From positions 1-64,000 of the forward strand of contig NZ_JAKZFC010000009.1 of the NCBI RefSeq assembly GCF_022549215.1: a DNA stretch of 64,000 bases, written 5' to 3'. The notes under the pieces were generated by a model. The model saw only the letters and a program-made list of their open reading frames with translations. It did not search any database and was not told where the DNA came from. Both the position numbers and the translations under genes were made by a program. Numbering within the stretch: position 1 is the stretch's first letter; each line of letters begins with the position of its first letter. Of this stretch, positions 18,175 to 26,749 are shown piece after piece. This DNA comes from Solibacillus palustris. Its GTDB lineage: Bacteria > Bacillota > Bacilli > Bacillales_A > Planococcaceae.

Positions 18175-19542
18175 TTATTGTGCTACGTTTTGTATAATCG
18201 TTTCAAGTTTCATGCCGCGTGAACCTTTTACTAAAATGAGTGTATCGTTCGTTGCGTACTGTTTGATCGTTTCAATAATCGGCGCATAATCCGCTTCTGA
18301 ATAAACAAGAAGTTCCGAATTAAATTGACCTTGTAGCTTTTCATATAACCATTTCATGCGTGGGCCATATAAGCATACATAGCTCACAACGTCCGAATCG
18401 ATATGTTGGGCGATTTCTTCATGCATTTGTTGCTCGTCATCACCTAACTCCAACATATCTCCTAGTACTAACCATTTATCGCCGCGAATCGATGTTTGAT
18501 TCACAAATTGAACTGCTGCATGCATGCTTGTCGGTGCTGCGTTGTAAGCGTCATTAATGAATAACACATCGCCTACAGGAATCAGCTGCATACGCATATC
18601 TGTTAACACGACTTGCTTTAATGCCGCTCGAATTTGCTCGTCTGTCAAACCGAGTGCTTTACTTACAAGCATCGCGTTTAGCGTATTTTTCACTTGGTGC
18701 TCACCTAATACCGAAATGAAGAAATCTCCGTCGATTGTACCTTCAACGTGGAAGTTGCTCCCTTCAGCGTTTGCCACAATATTAGATGCAACTAAATCTA
18801 AACCTTGTGTAAAGCCAACTGATTGGGTGCTTAAAGTCGGCTGTTTTGTAATAAGGTTTTGCAATAATGGCTCATCACCATCAAAGAATAATACACCGTT
18901 GTCATCTAAACCTTGAATGATTTCAAACTTTGCCTGTGCAATGCCTTCACGAGAGCCTAAATCTTGCATATGCGCTTCACCGATGTTTGTAATAATCGCG
19001 TAGTGAGGGCGCGCTAACTTCGTTAAAAACTCAATTTCACCAAAGCCGCTCATACCCATTTCAAGCACTGAAATCTCTGTGTCTTCATCTAGCTGTAAAA
19101 TCGTAATTGGTAAGCCTAATTGGTTGTTAAAGTTCCCGATTGTTTTTTGTACTTTATAATATGGTGCTAGTGAGCTTGCTAAAATATCTTTCGAAGATGT
19201 TTTACCGTTCGAACCTGTAATGCCAATAAATGTTGCTTTGTGCTCATTACGGTAGCCCTTCGCCATTTCCTGTAGCGCAATTTCTGGATTGTCGACAAAA
19301 ATTAGCGGTAAGTGCTGCGGTGGATTTGGTTCATCGTTCATCCATAAAGCTGCCGCTGCCCCTTTTTCAAACGCTTGCTCAACAAAGCGGTGACCATTTA
19401 CAGCCTCTCCTCGAAACGGAATGAATAAATCTCCTTGCTCGATTGTACGTGTATCAATCGAAATACCTGTTACAACGGTTTCTGGAAATGCTTGATTTTC
19501 AATGTTTAGCCAATTTGCTAGCTGTTGTAAATTCTTCTTCAC
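18175..19542 (-). CDS. murF: UDP-N-acetylmuramoyl-tripeptide--D-alanyl-D-alanine ligase
   Basis: About 455 residues, a Mur ligase. P-loop GITGSNGKTS near residue 110, central NNQLGLPITIL block, C-terminal NDAYNAAP and VKGSRGMKLE. It adds D-Ala-D-Ala, made by the neighbouring Ddl, to the UDP-MurNAc-tripeptide. The first GTG abuts the ddl stop; I chose the GTG four codons later, which has GGGGGA six bases ahead. The ddl-murF pair is adjacent as in B. subtilis. Confidence 0.95.
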   Translation of the reverse strand: MKKNLQQLANWLNIENQAFPETVVTGISIDTRTIEQGDLFIPFRGEAVNGHRFVEQAFEKGAAAALWMNDEPNPPQHLPLIFVDNPEIALQEMAKGYRNEHKATFIGITGSNGKTSSKDILASSLAPYYKVQKTIGNFNNQLGLPITILQLDEDTEISVLEMGMSGFGEIEFLTKLARPHYAIITNIGEAHMQDLGSREGIAQAKFEIIQGLDDNGVLFFDGDEPLLQNLITKQPTLSTQSVGFTQGLDLVASNIVANAEGSNFHVEGTIDGDFFISVLGEHQVKNTLNAMLVSKALGLTDEQIRAALKQVVLTDMRMQLIPVGDVLFINDAYNAAPTSMHAAVQFVNQTSIRGDKWLVLGDMLELGDDEQQMHEEIAQHIDSDVVSYVCLYGPRMKWLYEKLQGQFNSELLVYSEADYAPIIETIKQYATNDTLILVKGSRGMKLETIIQNVAQ

Positions 19543-19554
19543 GGTTTCCCCCAC

Positions 19555-20628
19555 TTAGTCTCTGTTGTATTGAAGTCGTTGTTTTTCGGTATGACGCTCA
19601 ACTGCAAGCGCGATTAATTTTTTGATTAGCTCTGGATATGGCACGTTTGTATGTTGCCATAATAATGGATACATACTTACCGGTGTAAAGCCTGGTAAAG
19701 TGTTCACTTCATTAATAAAAATTTCATTGTTTTCTGTAACGAAGAAGTCTGCACGTACTAATCCAGCTCCATCAATTGCTTTAAATGCCTTTTTCGCCAT
19801 GTCTACTAAGTTCGCATACACTTGCTCTTCTAAAGGGGCTGGAATAATTAACGCTGTTGAACCGTCTTTATATTTTGAATCATAATCATAAAAATCAGTC
19901 ATCGGCTTAATCTCACCGGCTACCGATACTTGTGGAGCATCGTTTCCTAACACAGCTAGCTCAATTTCACGTGCTGTAACTCCTTGTTCAACAACGATTT
20001 TGCGGTCATATTGTAAAGCAAATGCAACTGCTCTTTCTAACTCTGTAGCATTTGAAGCTTTGCTAATACCAACACTTGAACCTAAATTTGCAGGTTTTAC
20101 AAACATCGGATAGCCTAATGCTTCTTCACATTTCGCTGTATAGCCTTGCTTGTTGCTTTCCCACTCACTGCGAATAAAATGTACATATGGTACTTGAGGT
20201 AAGCCTGCCATTTCAAATAGCTGCTTCATCGTTACTTTATCCATCCCAGCAGCAGAACCAAGTACACCGTTACCAACGTAAGGAATATTTAATACTTCTA
20301 AAAATCCTTGTACCGTACCGTCCTCACCATTAGTTCCGTGTAATAATGGAAAAATCACCTCGAATGGATTTGCCATATGTGCCGAAATGAATTGCATAAT
20401 ATTATTATCAGATTTCTCTGATGTCGATGTAAATTGTAATTGTTCGATTGATTGTGCGGCTTCTGTTAGTTGAGGTCCTACACGCCATTCACCATTTAAA
20501 GTAATAAAAATCGGAAAGACATCAAACTCGCTAAAATCTAAAGCTTGTGTTACTGCCCTCGCTGTAGATAGTGATACTTCATGCTCGGCGGACTTACCAC
20601 CATATAATAAACCGATTCTTTTTTTCAT
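19555..20628 (-). CDS. ddl: D-alanine--D-alanine ligase
   Basis: 357 residues of ATP-grasp fold: N-terminal GLLYGGKSAEHEVSL, PLLHGTNGEDGTVQG, FVKPANLGSSVGISK and the metal-binding FINEVNTLPGFT. It produces the dipeptide used by MurF. The RBS GGAGGT is eight bases from ATG. A family B repeat lies 46 bases upstream of the start codon. Confidence 0.96.
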   Translation of the reverse strand: MKKRIGLLYGGKSAEHEVSLSTARAVTQALDFSEFDVFPIFITLNGEWRVGPQLTEAAQSIEQLQFTSTSEKSDNNIMQFISAHMANPFEVIFPLLHGTNGEDGTVQGFLEVLNIPYVGNGVLGSAAGMDKVTMKQLFEMAGLPQVPYVHFIRSEWESNKQGYTAKCEEALGYPMFVKPANLGSSVGISKASNATELERAVAFALQYDRKIVVEQGVTAREIELAVLGNDAPQVSVAGEIKPMTDFYDYDSKYKDGSTALIIPAPLEEQVYANLVDMAKKAFKAIDGAGLVRADFFVTENNEIFINEVNTLPGFTPVSMYPLLWQHTNVPYPELIKKLIALAVERHTEKQRLQYNRD

Positions 20629-20674
20629 TTCTTTGACCTCCAGTTTTCACTATTTTCTAGTGTACCATTTCTTT

Positions 20675-20871
20675 CAATTACGCCTCGGCTAACTTTTGTC
20701 CAGATTTTTTTCAAGTTCACTTGAAAAATTCCTCTAAAAAATCTGGGACATCCGCCGGGGCATTGGACCAACACGATGTTGGTCACTCAGGCGTTGTCGC
20801 ACGATGCGGCGGTCTTAGCCTGAGTTCCTCTACTTCAGTCGGGGTTTGAACCCCCACTGAATCAAGTTAAA
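20675..20871 (+). repeat. Family B structured repeat, copy B1
   Basis: About 197 bp: start CAATTACGCCTCGGC; stem CCAGATTTTTT/AAAAAATCTGG enclosing TCAAGT/ACTTGA; hairpin GACCAAC/GTTGGTC; final hairpin TTCAGTCGGGGTT/AACCCCCACTGAA; end CAAGTTAAA. It lies between ddl and the terminator of the next minus-strand gene. Other copies are at 21988, 34292 (fragment), 35847 and 39124. Confidence 0.85.
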
Positions 20872-20892
20872 ACGCTATCGAGCATTCGTCAT

Positions 20893-20929
20893 AAAAAACA
20901 CCCACTGCTTATTTTGCTGTGAGTGTTAA
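20893..20929 (-). terminator. Terminator of the gene at 20926-21675
   Basis: Minus strand AACACTCACAGC/GCAGTGGGTGTT with a 7-base loop and six T, starting at the stop codon. Confidence 0.75.
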
Positions 20930-21675
20930 CTAATTTGTATTAATTCATCATAGCTTAGTTTTAAAATTTCATTTAAGTCGTCCCATACTTCATCTGGGTA
21001 ATCATAGTCACTAAGCATTCGGACTTCGACTCCATAATGCGCATTAGGCTTATCTAATTTATATAGTGACAGTAACGCGCCTTCCTTCACATAAGGTCTA
21101 TATAATCGTAATGTTGAAGGATCAATTGCTGGTGAATTATTTTTACTTTTTCTTCGCCAAAAATTCCCTGCGCCTTCTTTTTCTTTAATCATCTGATTAA
21201 ATAAATTCGACACGAGTATTTCAGAATCCCCGATAAAACGATAATAAACTTTCGTCATTTTATCTGCAACGGATGAATAGTACGTATAACGGTTTTGTAA
21301 TTTACTAAAGAACGGTGTCGCGAGTGGCTCACGCTTATGACTTAAATACAGCAGCTCTGCCTGTTCAAGCGGTGTTAGTGCATTGACATTTTTTTCAGAT
21401 GCAAAATCAACCCAGCATAAATCCCGCTTTAAATCAATTTCTTTTTTTAAAAAACCTGACATATCATCATTCGTTACAAAATCGAATTGCGTATGCATAT
21501 TAAACGAGCCATCTTCGTAAGCGTGATTCAACAGCAAAATATTTTTCATGGGCTCAACAGAAGTAATAAATTGCTTTACTGATAACCCGCTATATACGAC
21601 AAAATGTTCGACATCGTTCATATGTATATAGATATGATGCATAAAATCTTCTGCTGCCTTCATTTTCTTCGCCAC
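20926..21675 (-). CDS. Conserved hypothetical protein
   Basis: About 249 residues, soluble, no signal peptide or membrane segment. It is rich in aromatic and charged residues (NRYTYYSSVADKMTKVYYRF, LRLYRPYVKEGALLSLYKL). I do not recognise a family. The GTG start at codon 4 of the open frame has AAAGGAG ten bases ahead; the first GTG overlaps the SD. It stands alone, with its own terminator and about 450 gene-free bases on the promoter side. Confidence 0.7.
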   Translation of the reverse strand: MAKKMKAAEDFMHHIYIHMNDVEHFVVYSGLSVKQFITSVEPMKNILLLNHAYEDGSFNMHTQFDFVTNDDMSGFLKKEIDLKRDLCWVDFASEKNVNALTPLEQAELLYLSHKREPLATPFFSKLQNRYTYYSSVADKMTKVYYRFIGDSEILVSNLFNQMIKEKEGAGNFWRRKSKNNSPAIDPSTLRLYRPYVKEGALLSLYKLDKPNAHYGVEVRMLSDYDYPDEVWDDLNEILKLSYDELIQIS

Positions 21676-21987
21676 GAAATACACACTCCTTTAATACGAA
21701 TAATAGATTTATTATATGACTTCTTGTGCAAATTTGAAACATTTTATCCTTCGTTTCGTCCAACATTTAAGTCAAAAGAAGTTCAAGTATTTTCCCTAAG
21801 AATATGATACAGTAAATAAAGCAAAAAGCTTTGTTTTCTGCACTTATTCTACTTTACATAAAGTAGTGCCTCAATACAATGAGTAGAGATACTTACACAA
21901 TGTAGAGTAATCTATTAATTATTTTAGGTAGATACAAAAAATACATTCTTTAATTTGTTAGTATCTTTAACCCCTGGAGTGATAAAT
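21676..21987. other. Gene-free region between a hypothetical gene and rodA
   Basis: AT-rich with no credible ORF. A small inverted repeat (ACTTTA/TAAAGT, near 21850) is present; I see no strong promoter match. A family B repeat follows at 21988. Confidence 0.5.
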
Positions 21988-22109
21988 CAATTACGCCTTG
22001 GCGTAATTGCGGATATACTTAGCATTTAACCCACACATATAGAAGTGGAGGACTTTTGTACCTGTCGCTTTGCTTACGGTACAGTAAAATATGCTGAAGA
22101 AAGTAAAAA
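21988..22109 (+). repeat. Family B repeat, short variant B2
   Basis: Begins with a perfect 10-bp palindrome (CAATTACGCC, TT, GGCGTAATTG). The middle of the family is missing, and it ends with a module shared only with B4: AGAAGT/ACTTTT and GTACC...GGTAC around TGTCGCTTTGCTTA, then TGCTGAAG. It ends 19 bases before rodA, so it would lie in the rodA leader. Confidence 0.75.
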
Positions 22110-22128
22110 AAACATAAGGTGAAACGAT

Positions 22129-23319
22129 ATGGATTCAAACAATTATAATTTTAATAAGCGTTTCGATTGGCCGCTTACCATCATTTTATTTTTATTTCTT
22201 GGAGTCAGTCTCCTTGCCATTGCATCTGCTCAAACTTCTGGGCAATATGGTACAAACTTCGTACCAAAGCAAATTATTAACTACGTAATTTTTGCGTTTA
22301 TTGCTGGTTTTGTTATGTACTTTGATCCAGATCAATACAAAAAACTCGCATGGCCACTTTATGGCTTTGGTCTAGTACTTTTAATCGCTGTTGTAGCTAT
22401 CCCAACCTCCACTGGTATTACCGTGGAACGAAACGGTGCACAAAGCTGGTTCCAAACACCAATTGGGAACATTCAACCCGCCGAATTTATGAAAACCTTT
22501 TACATTTTGGCGACTGCTTACTTAATTAGTAAGCATCACGAAAAAAATCCGAACAAAACCGTTAAAACAGATCTTATGTTGCTCGGTAAAATCGGGGCAA
22601 CATTAATCGTTCCTTTAGCATTAATTATGCTGCAACCTGACTTAGGCTCAGGTCTTGTATTTATCGCCATTACTGCGGCGCTTGTTATCGTTGCAGGAGT
22701 TACATGGAAAATTATTTTACCGCTATTTGGTGGGGTAGCCGTTATTGGTGGCTCACTTCTTTGGATGGCGCTGTATATGCAAGATTTCCTTGAAAAAACA
22801 TTTGGCTTCCAACCGTACCAATTTGCGCGAATTTATTCTTGGATAGATCCCTATTCATATGCAACATCAGACGGCTATCACTTAATTACATCACTAAATG
22901 CAATTGGCTCTGGTGAAATTTTTGGGAAAGGCTTTATGTCACGTGAGGTGTATGTAGCCGAAAACCATACTGACTTTATTTTTGCTGTCATTGGGGAAGA
23001 ATGGGGCTTTATTGGTGCAAGTGCCGTTATTTGCTTATACTTCTTACTGATTTATCATTTAACAAAAACAACGCTTCTTTTAAAAGATCCGTTTTGTACG
23101 TATGTTTGTGCAGGGATTATTGCAATGATTACGTTCCACGTATTCGAAAATATCGGGATGACGATTCAACTATTACCAATTACCGGTATTCCACTTCCAT
23201 TCATAAGCTACGGTGGTAGTTCGATGATGGGAAATGCACTCGCAATTGGTCTAGTCTATAGTATGAAATTCCATTACCGCACATACATGTTTACATCAAA
23301 TGATCCAGACGATGAATAA
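22129..23319 (+). CDS. rodA: SEDS peptidoglycan polymerase RodA (FtsW/RodA/SpoVE family)
   Basis: 396 residues, about ten membrane helices. SEDS signatures NGAQSWF, IQPAEFMKTFYI, LQPDLGSG, GKGFMSREVY, HTDFIFAVIGEEWGF and PLPFISYGGSS are intact. It polymerises lipid II glycan with a partner class B PBP. I favour RodA over FtsW from the overall motif context and the isolated location. The RBS is AAGGTGA. The preceding 120 bases are a family B repeat. Confidence 0.88.
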   Translation: MDSNNYNFNKRFDWPLTIILFLFLGVSLLAIASAQTSGQYGTNFVPKQIINYVIFAFIAGFVMYFDPDQYKKLAWPLYGFGLVLLIAVVAIPTSTGITVERNGAQSWFQTPIGNIQPAEFMKTFYILATAYLISKHHEKNPNKTVKTDLMLLGKIGATLIVPLALIMLQPDLGSGLVFIAITAALVIVAGVTWKIILPLFGGVAVIGGSLLWMALYMQDFLEKTFGFQPYQFARIYSWIDPYSYATSDGYHLITSLNAIGSGEIFGKGFMSREVYVAENHTDFIFAVIGEEWGFIGASAVICLYFLLIYHLTKTTLLLKDPFCTYVCAGIIAMITFHVFENIGMTIQLLPITGIPLPFISYGGSSMMGNALAIGLVYSMKFHYRTYMFTSNDPDDE

Positions 23320-23328
23320 AAAATGAAT

Positions 23329-23372
23329 ATAAAAAGCGACCGCAGTCTATAACTTGCGGTCGCTTTTTTAGT
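23329..23372. terminator. Bidirectional terminator after rodA
   Basis: 12-bp stem AAGCGACCGCA/TGCGGTCGCTT with T runs on both strands. It serves rodA and the small convergent gene, whose stop codon lies in it. Confidence 0.85.
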
Positions 23373-23505
23373 TTTGTGTATGTGGAGTTTGCGTTGGTGG
23401 TGTTAATACTTTTAAGAGCTCAAGACGCGATTTTGTAACTGTCGCTGTAACACCGACTTTTGCTAAATTGGTAACAATTCGTTTTAAATCTAATTCTTTC
23501 GCCAT
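23368..23505 (-). CDS. Small 45-residue protein of unknown function
   Basis: ATG with GAGGTG six bases ahead opens a 45-codon frame beginning MAKELDLKRIVTNLAKVG and ending PPTQTPHTQN. The first 35 residues are a plausible amphipathic, Lys/Arg-rich helical segment; the tail is Pro/Thr-rich. It ends exactly at the shared terminator, which supports its being a real gene. Its general look recalls short conserved Firmicute proteins that I cannot name with certainty. Confidence 0.65.
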   Translation of the reverse strand: MAKELDLKRIVTNLAKVGVTATVTKSRLELLKVLTPPTQTPHTQN

Positions 23506-23929
23506 TCGGTACACCTCAAGCTTTCCTAATGTAATTTATATAACGAATTCGATTCTAAAAAGTTTCATTTTCAAAGGTCAGACCTTGTACCTCTATATAT
23601 TACCACAACAATCAAGGTCTAAATTTATCAGTTTTGTTACAAAAATAATTCTCTAAATTATTATTAACCAATTCATCACGAAATAAACGAATGAAATAAA
23701 ATTTAGATTATTCCCCTGCATTTCTTTTTAATTAATAATTTACACTATGTTCACAGTAAAAACGATAGGTAATTTAAATTAATGGATGTTTAGCAAACAT
23801 TATAGGTGGAAATATTGTAGAGAGAAGGAACATTTTGTCGTTATATTTCATTTAAGAATAATTAACTCCGCATCTCAATATGATACATTACGTCTTCTTA
23901 CTTAACCAAAGTTTAATAGGAGGTGCTTC
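23506..23929. other. Gene-free AT-rich region
   Basis: No ORF with a ribosome site. It must hold the promoters of the 45-residue gene and the YwqG-like gene, but no box pair stands out. Confidence 0.4.
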
Positions 23930-24736
23930 ATGATGAACAATTATGAAAAAAATATATACATTCCTAAAGAATTAACAAATTTCCATACTTGTTTAACTCG
24001 GTCTGCTGAACAAGTGGCGATTTTAACCCCTGTTTCACAACCGGCTTTTTTGCATGAAAGTAAATTTGCAGGACTACCATTTTTAACACATAAGTTGGAA
24101 CATCCAAAAGATGAATACAACCAATATATGCTATTGTTAGCACAAATCAATTTTGCCGAATTTAAACTAGAGCAGCCTTTTCCAGAGGACGGCATTTTAC
24201 AATTTTATATTTCCCAACAATGCTACGATAAGGTTAAATTTCATTCACAGTATTGCCATTTCAAATTACAATTTTTACCTCATCAGGAAGACTATAACAA
24301 TTGTCTCCATGACTTTACGTATTTGAGAGATGTCAATTTAACGCATTTTCCAATTCAGCAGGAAATGAAGCTGCATGCTACAACACAATTCGAGCCCGTT
24401 TCTGCTACAGATTACCGATTAATTGACTATTTCAATCCAGAAATTATGACAGCTTCTATTACTTTAGATGAACGTTCATTCGAAGATGTTTATTTAGAAA
24501 GCTATTTAGCAGCCGAACATAAAATTGGTGGTTATCCTTATTTTATTCATGAAGATTTCCGTAAACAATCCTACTATTTACAGCATTACGATACATTATT
24601 ATTACAAATTGTATCGAATGATGAACAACATATTATGTGGGGCGATAGTGGTATTATTAGCTTCTTCATCAACTCTAAAAAACTTGCAAATCAGGATTTT
24701 TCAGACATTTACTTCCATATCGAAGAATACGATTAA
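23930..24736 (+). CDS. YwqG/DUF1963 family protein
   Basis: 268 residues. Family landmarks: KFAGLPFLTH near residue 45, LLLAQINFAE, GILQFYIS, IGGYPYFIHED and LLLQIVSNDEQHIMWGDSG...FFI near the C-terminus. The family is widespread, sometimes annotated as cytoplasmic and partner-binding, with no established reaction. A perfect AGGAGGTG site precedes paired ATGs. It is monocistronic, followed by a family C repeat. Confidence 0.85.
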   Translation: MMNNYEKNIYIPKELTNFHTCLTRSAEQVAILTPVSQPAFLHESKFAGLPFLTHKLEHPKDEYNQYMLLLAQINFAEFKLEQPFPEDGILQFYISQQCYDKVKFHSQYCHFKLQFLPHQEDYNNCLHDFTYLRDVNLTHFPIQQEMKLHATTQFEPVSATDYRLIDYFNPEIMTASITLDERSFEDVYLESYLAAEHKIGGYPYFIHEDFRKQSYYLQHYDTLLLQIVSNDEQHIMWGDSGIISFFINSKKLANQDFSDIYFHIEEYD

Positions 24737-24816
24737 ACGATACTTGTTACACTGGGCAAATAAAGAGCCGAGTGTTTCTTTTTGCGTTCAAACATTTTAC
24801 GTTATAATAAGAACAA

Positions 24817-24974
24817 TGCTAAAGCTCCCGCCCTGCACTGAGTGGGCAAAACGCCACATCCATGTGGCATGCCCCCATGACTCACATCGCGTGAGCCTCA
24901 GACATTGGATATTCTTCCTGCGAAAGTATACGCACTACCACTTTTGTAAAAGTGACCGAAAAGATTGAAGGGAC
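24817..24974 (+). repeat. Family C structured repeat, copy C1
   Basis: Shares with 52802-52980 the blocks GCTAAAGC, GAGTGGGCAAAACGC, TCCATGTG, CATGCCCC, ATGACTCACATCG, GTGAGCC and ACTACCACTTT. Hairpins: GGGC(GCCACATCCATGTGGC)GCCC and CTCACATCGCGTGAG. A possible -10 TATAAT with a weak TTGCGT 15 bases upstream (24782-24808) would start transcription at its edge, toward cls. Confidence 0.75.
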
Positions 24975-25072
24975 ATAAACTTTAGCTTAGACAGCTTATA
25001 AAAGAGTTATGCATGCTTATCTTTTTAGATTAAACACAACGTATGCAAAATAAAAAAAAGTAGGTGAACTTT

Positions 25073-26530
25073 TTGAGTGCGATTATTGATAAATATTATC
25101 TTGTTCCAATCGTTCTCTTCATTAATGTCATCTTTGCGATTACCGTCATCTTTTTAGAGCGCAAAAAACCTTCATCCAGTTGGGCTTGGCTACTCGTGCT
25201 TTTCTTTTTACCGTTTGTTGGATTTTTATTGTATTTACTTCTAGGTCGCCAGTTACGTAAAAAACATTTATTCCGCTGGGATGGAAAAAAGGATATTGGT
25301 ATTGACCGCCTCATAAATTATCAAATCGAAGCAATTAAAAATGACCAACTCGAATATCGTACCGATCATGTAAAAGAATACAACCATCTTATATATATGA
25401 ATTTAACGACAAATAATGCCGTCTTAACACAAGATAATTCCGTACATATTTTTGATGATGGTGCCGATAAATTCGAAGCGCTTATTAAAGATATTCTTAC
25501 AGCAAAAAATCATATTCATATTCAATACTACATTTTCAAACTCGATAATTTAGGTCAACGTATTTATAACGCTTTATTAAAAAAAGCAAAACAAGGTGTC
25601 AAGGTACGGATTTTATATGATGAAATGGGCTCACGTGGTGTACGGAAACGTCACTTTAAAGAGCTGCTTGATTTAGGTGGTCAGGTAGAAGTATTTTTCC
25701 CATCTATTTTACCGCTTATCAATCCACGCTTAAATTTCCGTAATCACCGTAAGATCGTTGTCATTGATGGTCGAATTGGCTATATTGGTGGTTTTAATGT
25801 AGGAGACGAATATCTTGGATTGTCCGACCGATTTGGTTATTGGCGCGATACACATTTGCGCCTTGAAGGTAGCTCTGTGCATCCACTACAAACACGCTTT
25901 ATTTTAGACTGGAATCAAGCAAGTGCCAAAAATGATATTCAATATGCTGAGCGTTACTTCCCGATCATTCCGCAAAAAGGAACTGCCGCATTACAAATTA
26001 TTTCAAGCGGGCCTGACACAGATTGGGAAGTAATTAAAAATAATTATTTACGCTTAATAACCAATGCAAAACGTTATGTTTATATTCAAACGCCGTATTT
26101 TATTCCAGATGAATCATTCTTTGATGCTGTCCGTGTTGCGGCGCTGGCTGGGATTGATGTACGCATCATGATTCCAAATAAACCGGACCATATGTTTGTT
26201 TACTGGGCGACTTATTCCTATGTCGGCCAACTCGTCGAAGCTGGTGCGAAAGTATATCATTATGAGAAAGGCTTTATTCATGCCAAGATGATTGTTGTTG
26301 ATGATGAGGTAGCATCTGTTGGGACTGCCAATATTGATGTGCGGAGCTTTAGCTTAAACTTTGAAGTAAATGCTGTTTTGTATGACCGCATTTTGGCACA
26401 TCAACTTGCAGAAATTTTTGAGGGTGACATGTTAGATAGCGTAGAATTAACACATGAATTTTATAAAAATCGGTCAAATATTATTAAATTTAAAGAATCT
26501 ATTTCTCGACTTTTAACACCAATACTTTAA
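25073..26530 (+). CDS. cls: Cardiolipin synthase
   Basis: About 485 residues: two N-terminal membrane helices, then two phospholipase-D HKD motifs, NHRKIVVIDGRIGYIGG near residue 220 and HAKMIVVDDEVASVGTANID near 400. It condenses two phosphatidylglycerols to cardiolipin. I chose the TTG with AGGTGA five bases ahead; the upstream in-frame GTG is part of the SD itself. Confidence 0.93.
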   Translation: MSAIIDKYYLVPIVLFINVIFAITVIFLERKKPSSSWAWLLVLFFLPFVGFLLYLLLGRQLRKKHLFRWDGKKDIGIDRLINYQIEAIKNDQLEYRTDHVKEYNHLIYMNLTTNNAVLTQDNSVHIFDDGADKFEALIKDILTAKNHIHIQYYIFKLDNLGQRIYNALLKKAKQGVKVRILYDEMGSRGVRKRHFKELLDLGGQVEVFFPSILPLINPRLNFRNHRKIVVIDGRIGYIGGFNVGDEYLGLSDRFGYWRDTHLRLEGSSVHPLQTRFILDWNQASAKNDIQYAERYFPIIPQKGTAALQIISSGPDTDWEVIKNNYLRLITNAKRYVYIQTPYFIPDESFFDAVRVAALAGIDVRIMIPNKPDHMFVYWATYSYVGQLVEAGAKVYHYEKGFIHAKMIVVDDEVASVGTANIDVRSFSLNFEVNAVLYDRILAHQLAEIFEGDMLDSVELTHEFYKNRSNIIKFKESISRLLTPIL

Positions 26531-26535
26531 AAAAA

Positions 26536-26749
26536 GTGGCTGCACGAAAAGTATTTACTTTTCGCGCAGTGCTTCGTTCGTGTATTAATTATCCGCTACA
26601 GGCGGTGCTTCTGCGGTGGTCGAAATAAAAGAACGAATCCTAAAACCGTCACGTCGTGTGACAACGCATTCATAACCAGCATCGTGCTGGCCTCCATCCT
26701 CGGCGCAAAGGAGGTGTCCCAGAATCACTTCTCGGACACCCCCTTTTTT
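26536..26749 (+). repeat. Family A structured repeat, copy A2
   Basis: About 214 bp with stems CGAAAAGT/ACTTTTCG, GTCACGTCGTGTGAC, CCAGC/GCTGG (26676-26690) and GGTGTCC/GGACACC followed by seven T. It is convergent with the M15 peptidase gene, and its T tract supplies that gene's stop codon. The last hairpin is a good terminator for cls. Confidence 0.85.

Noticed and set aside
24525-24968. 147-codon frame running from ywqG into repeat C1
   Set aside because: Overlaps ywqG out of frame and enters a structured repeat; no ribosome site.
26536-26749. Family A as an insertion sequence
   Set aside because: No ORF, no terminal inverted repeats and no target duplication that I can see; a non-autonomous element remains possible.
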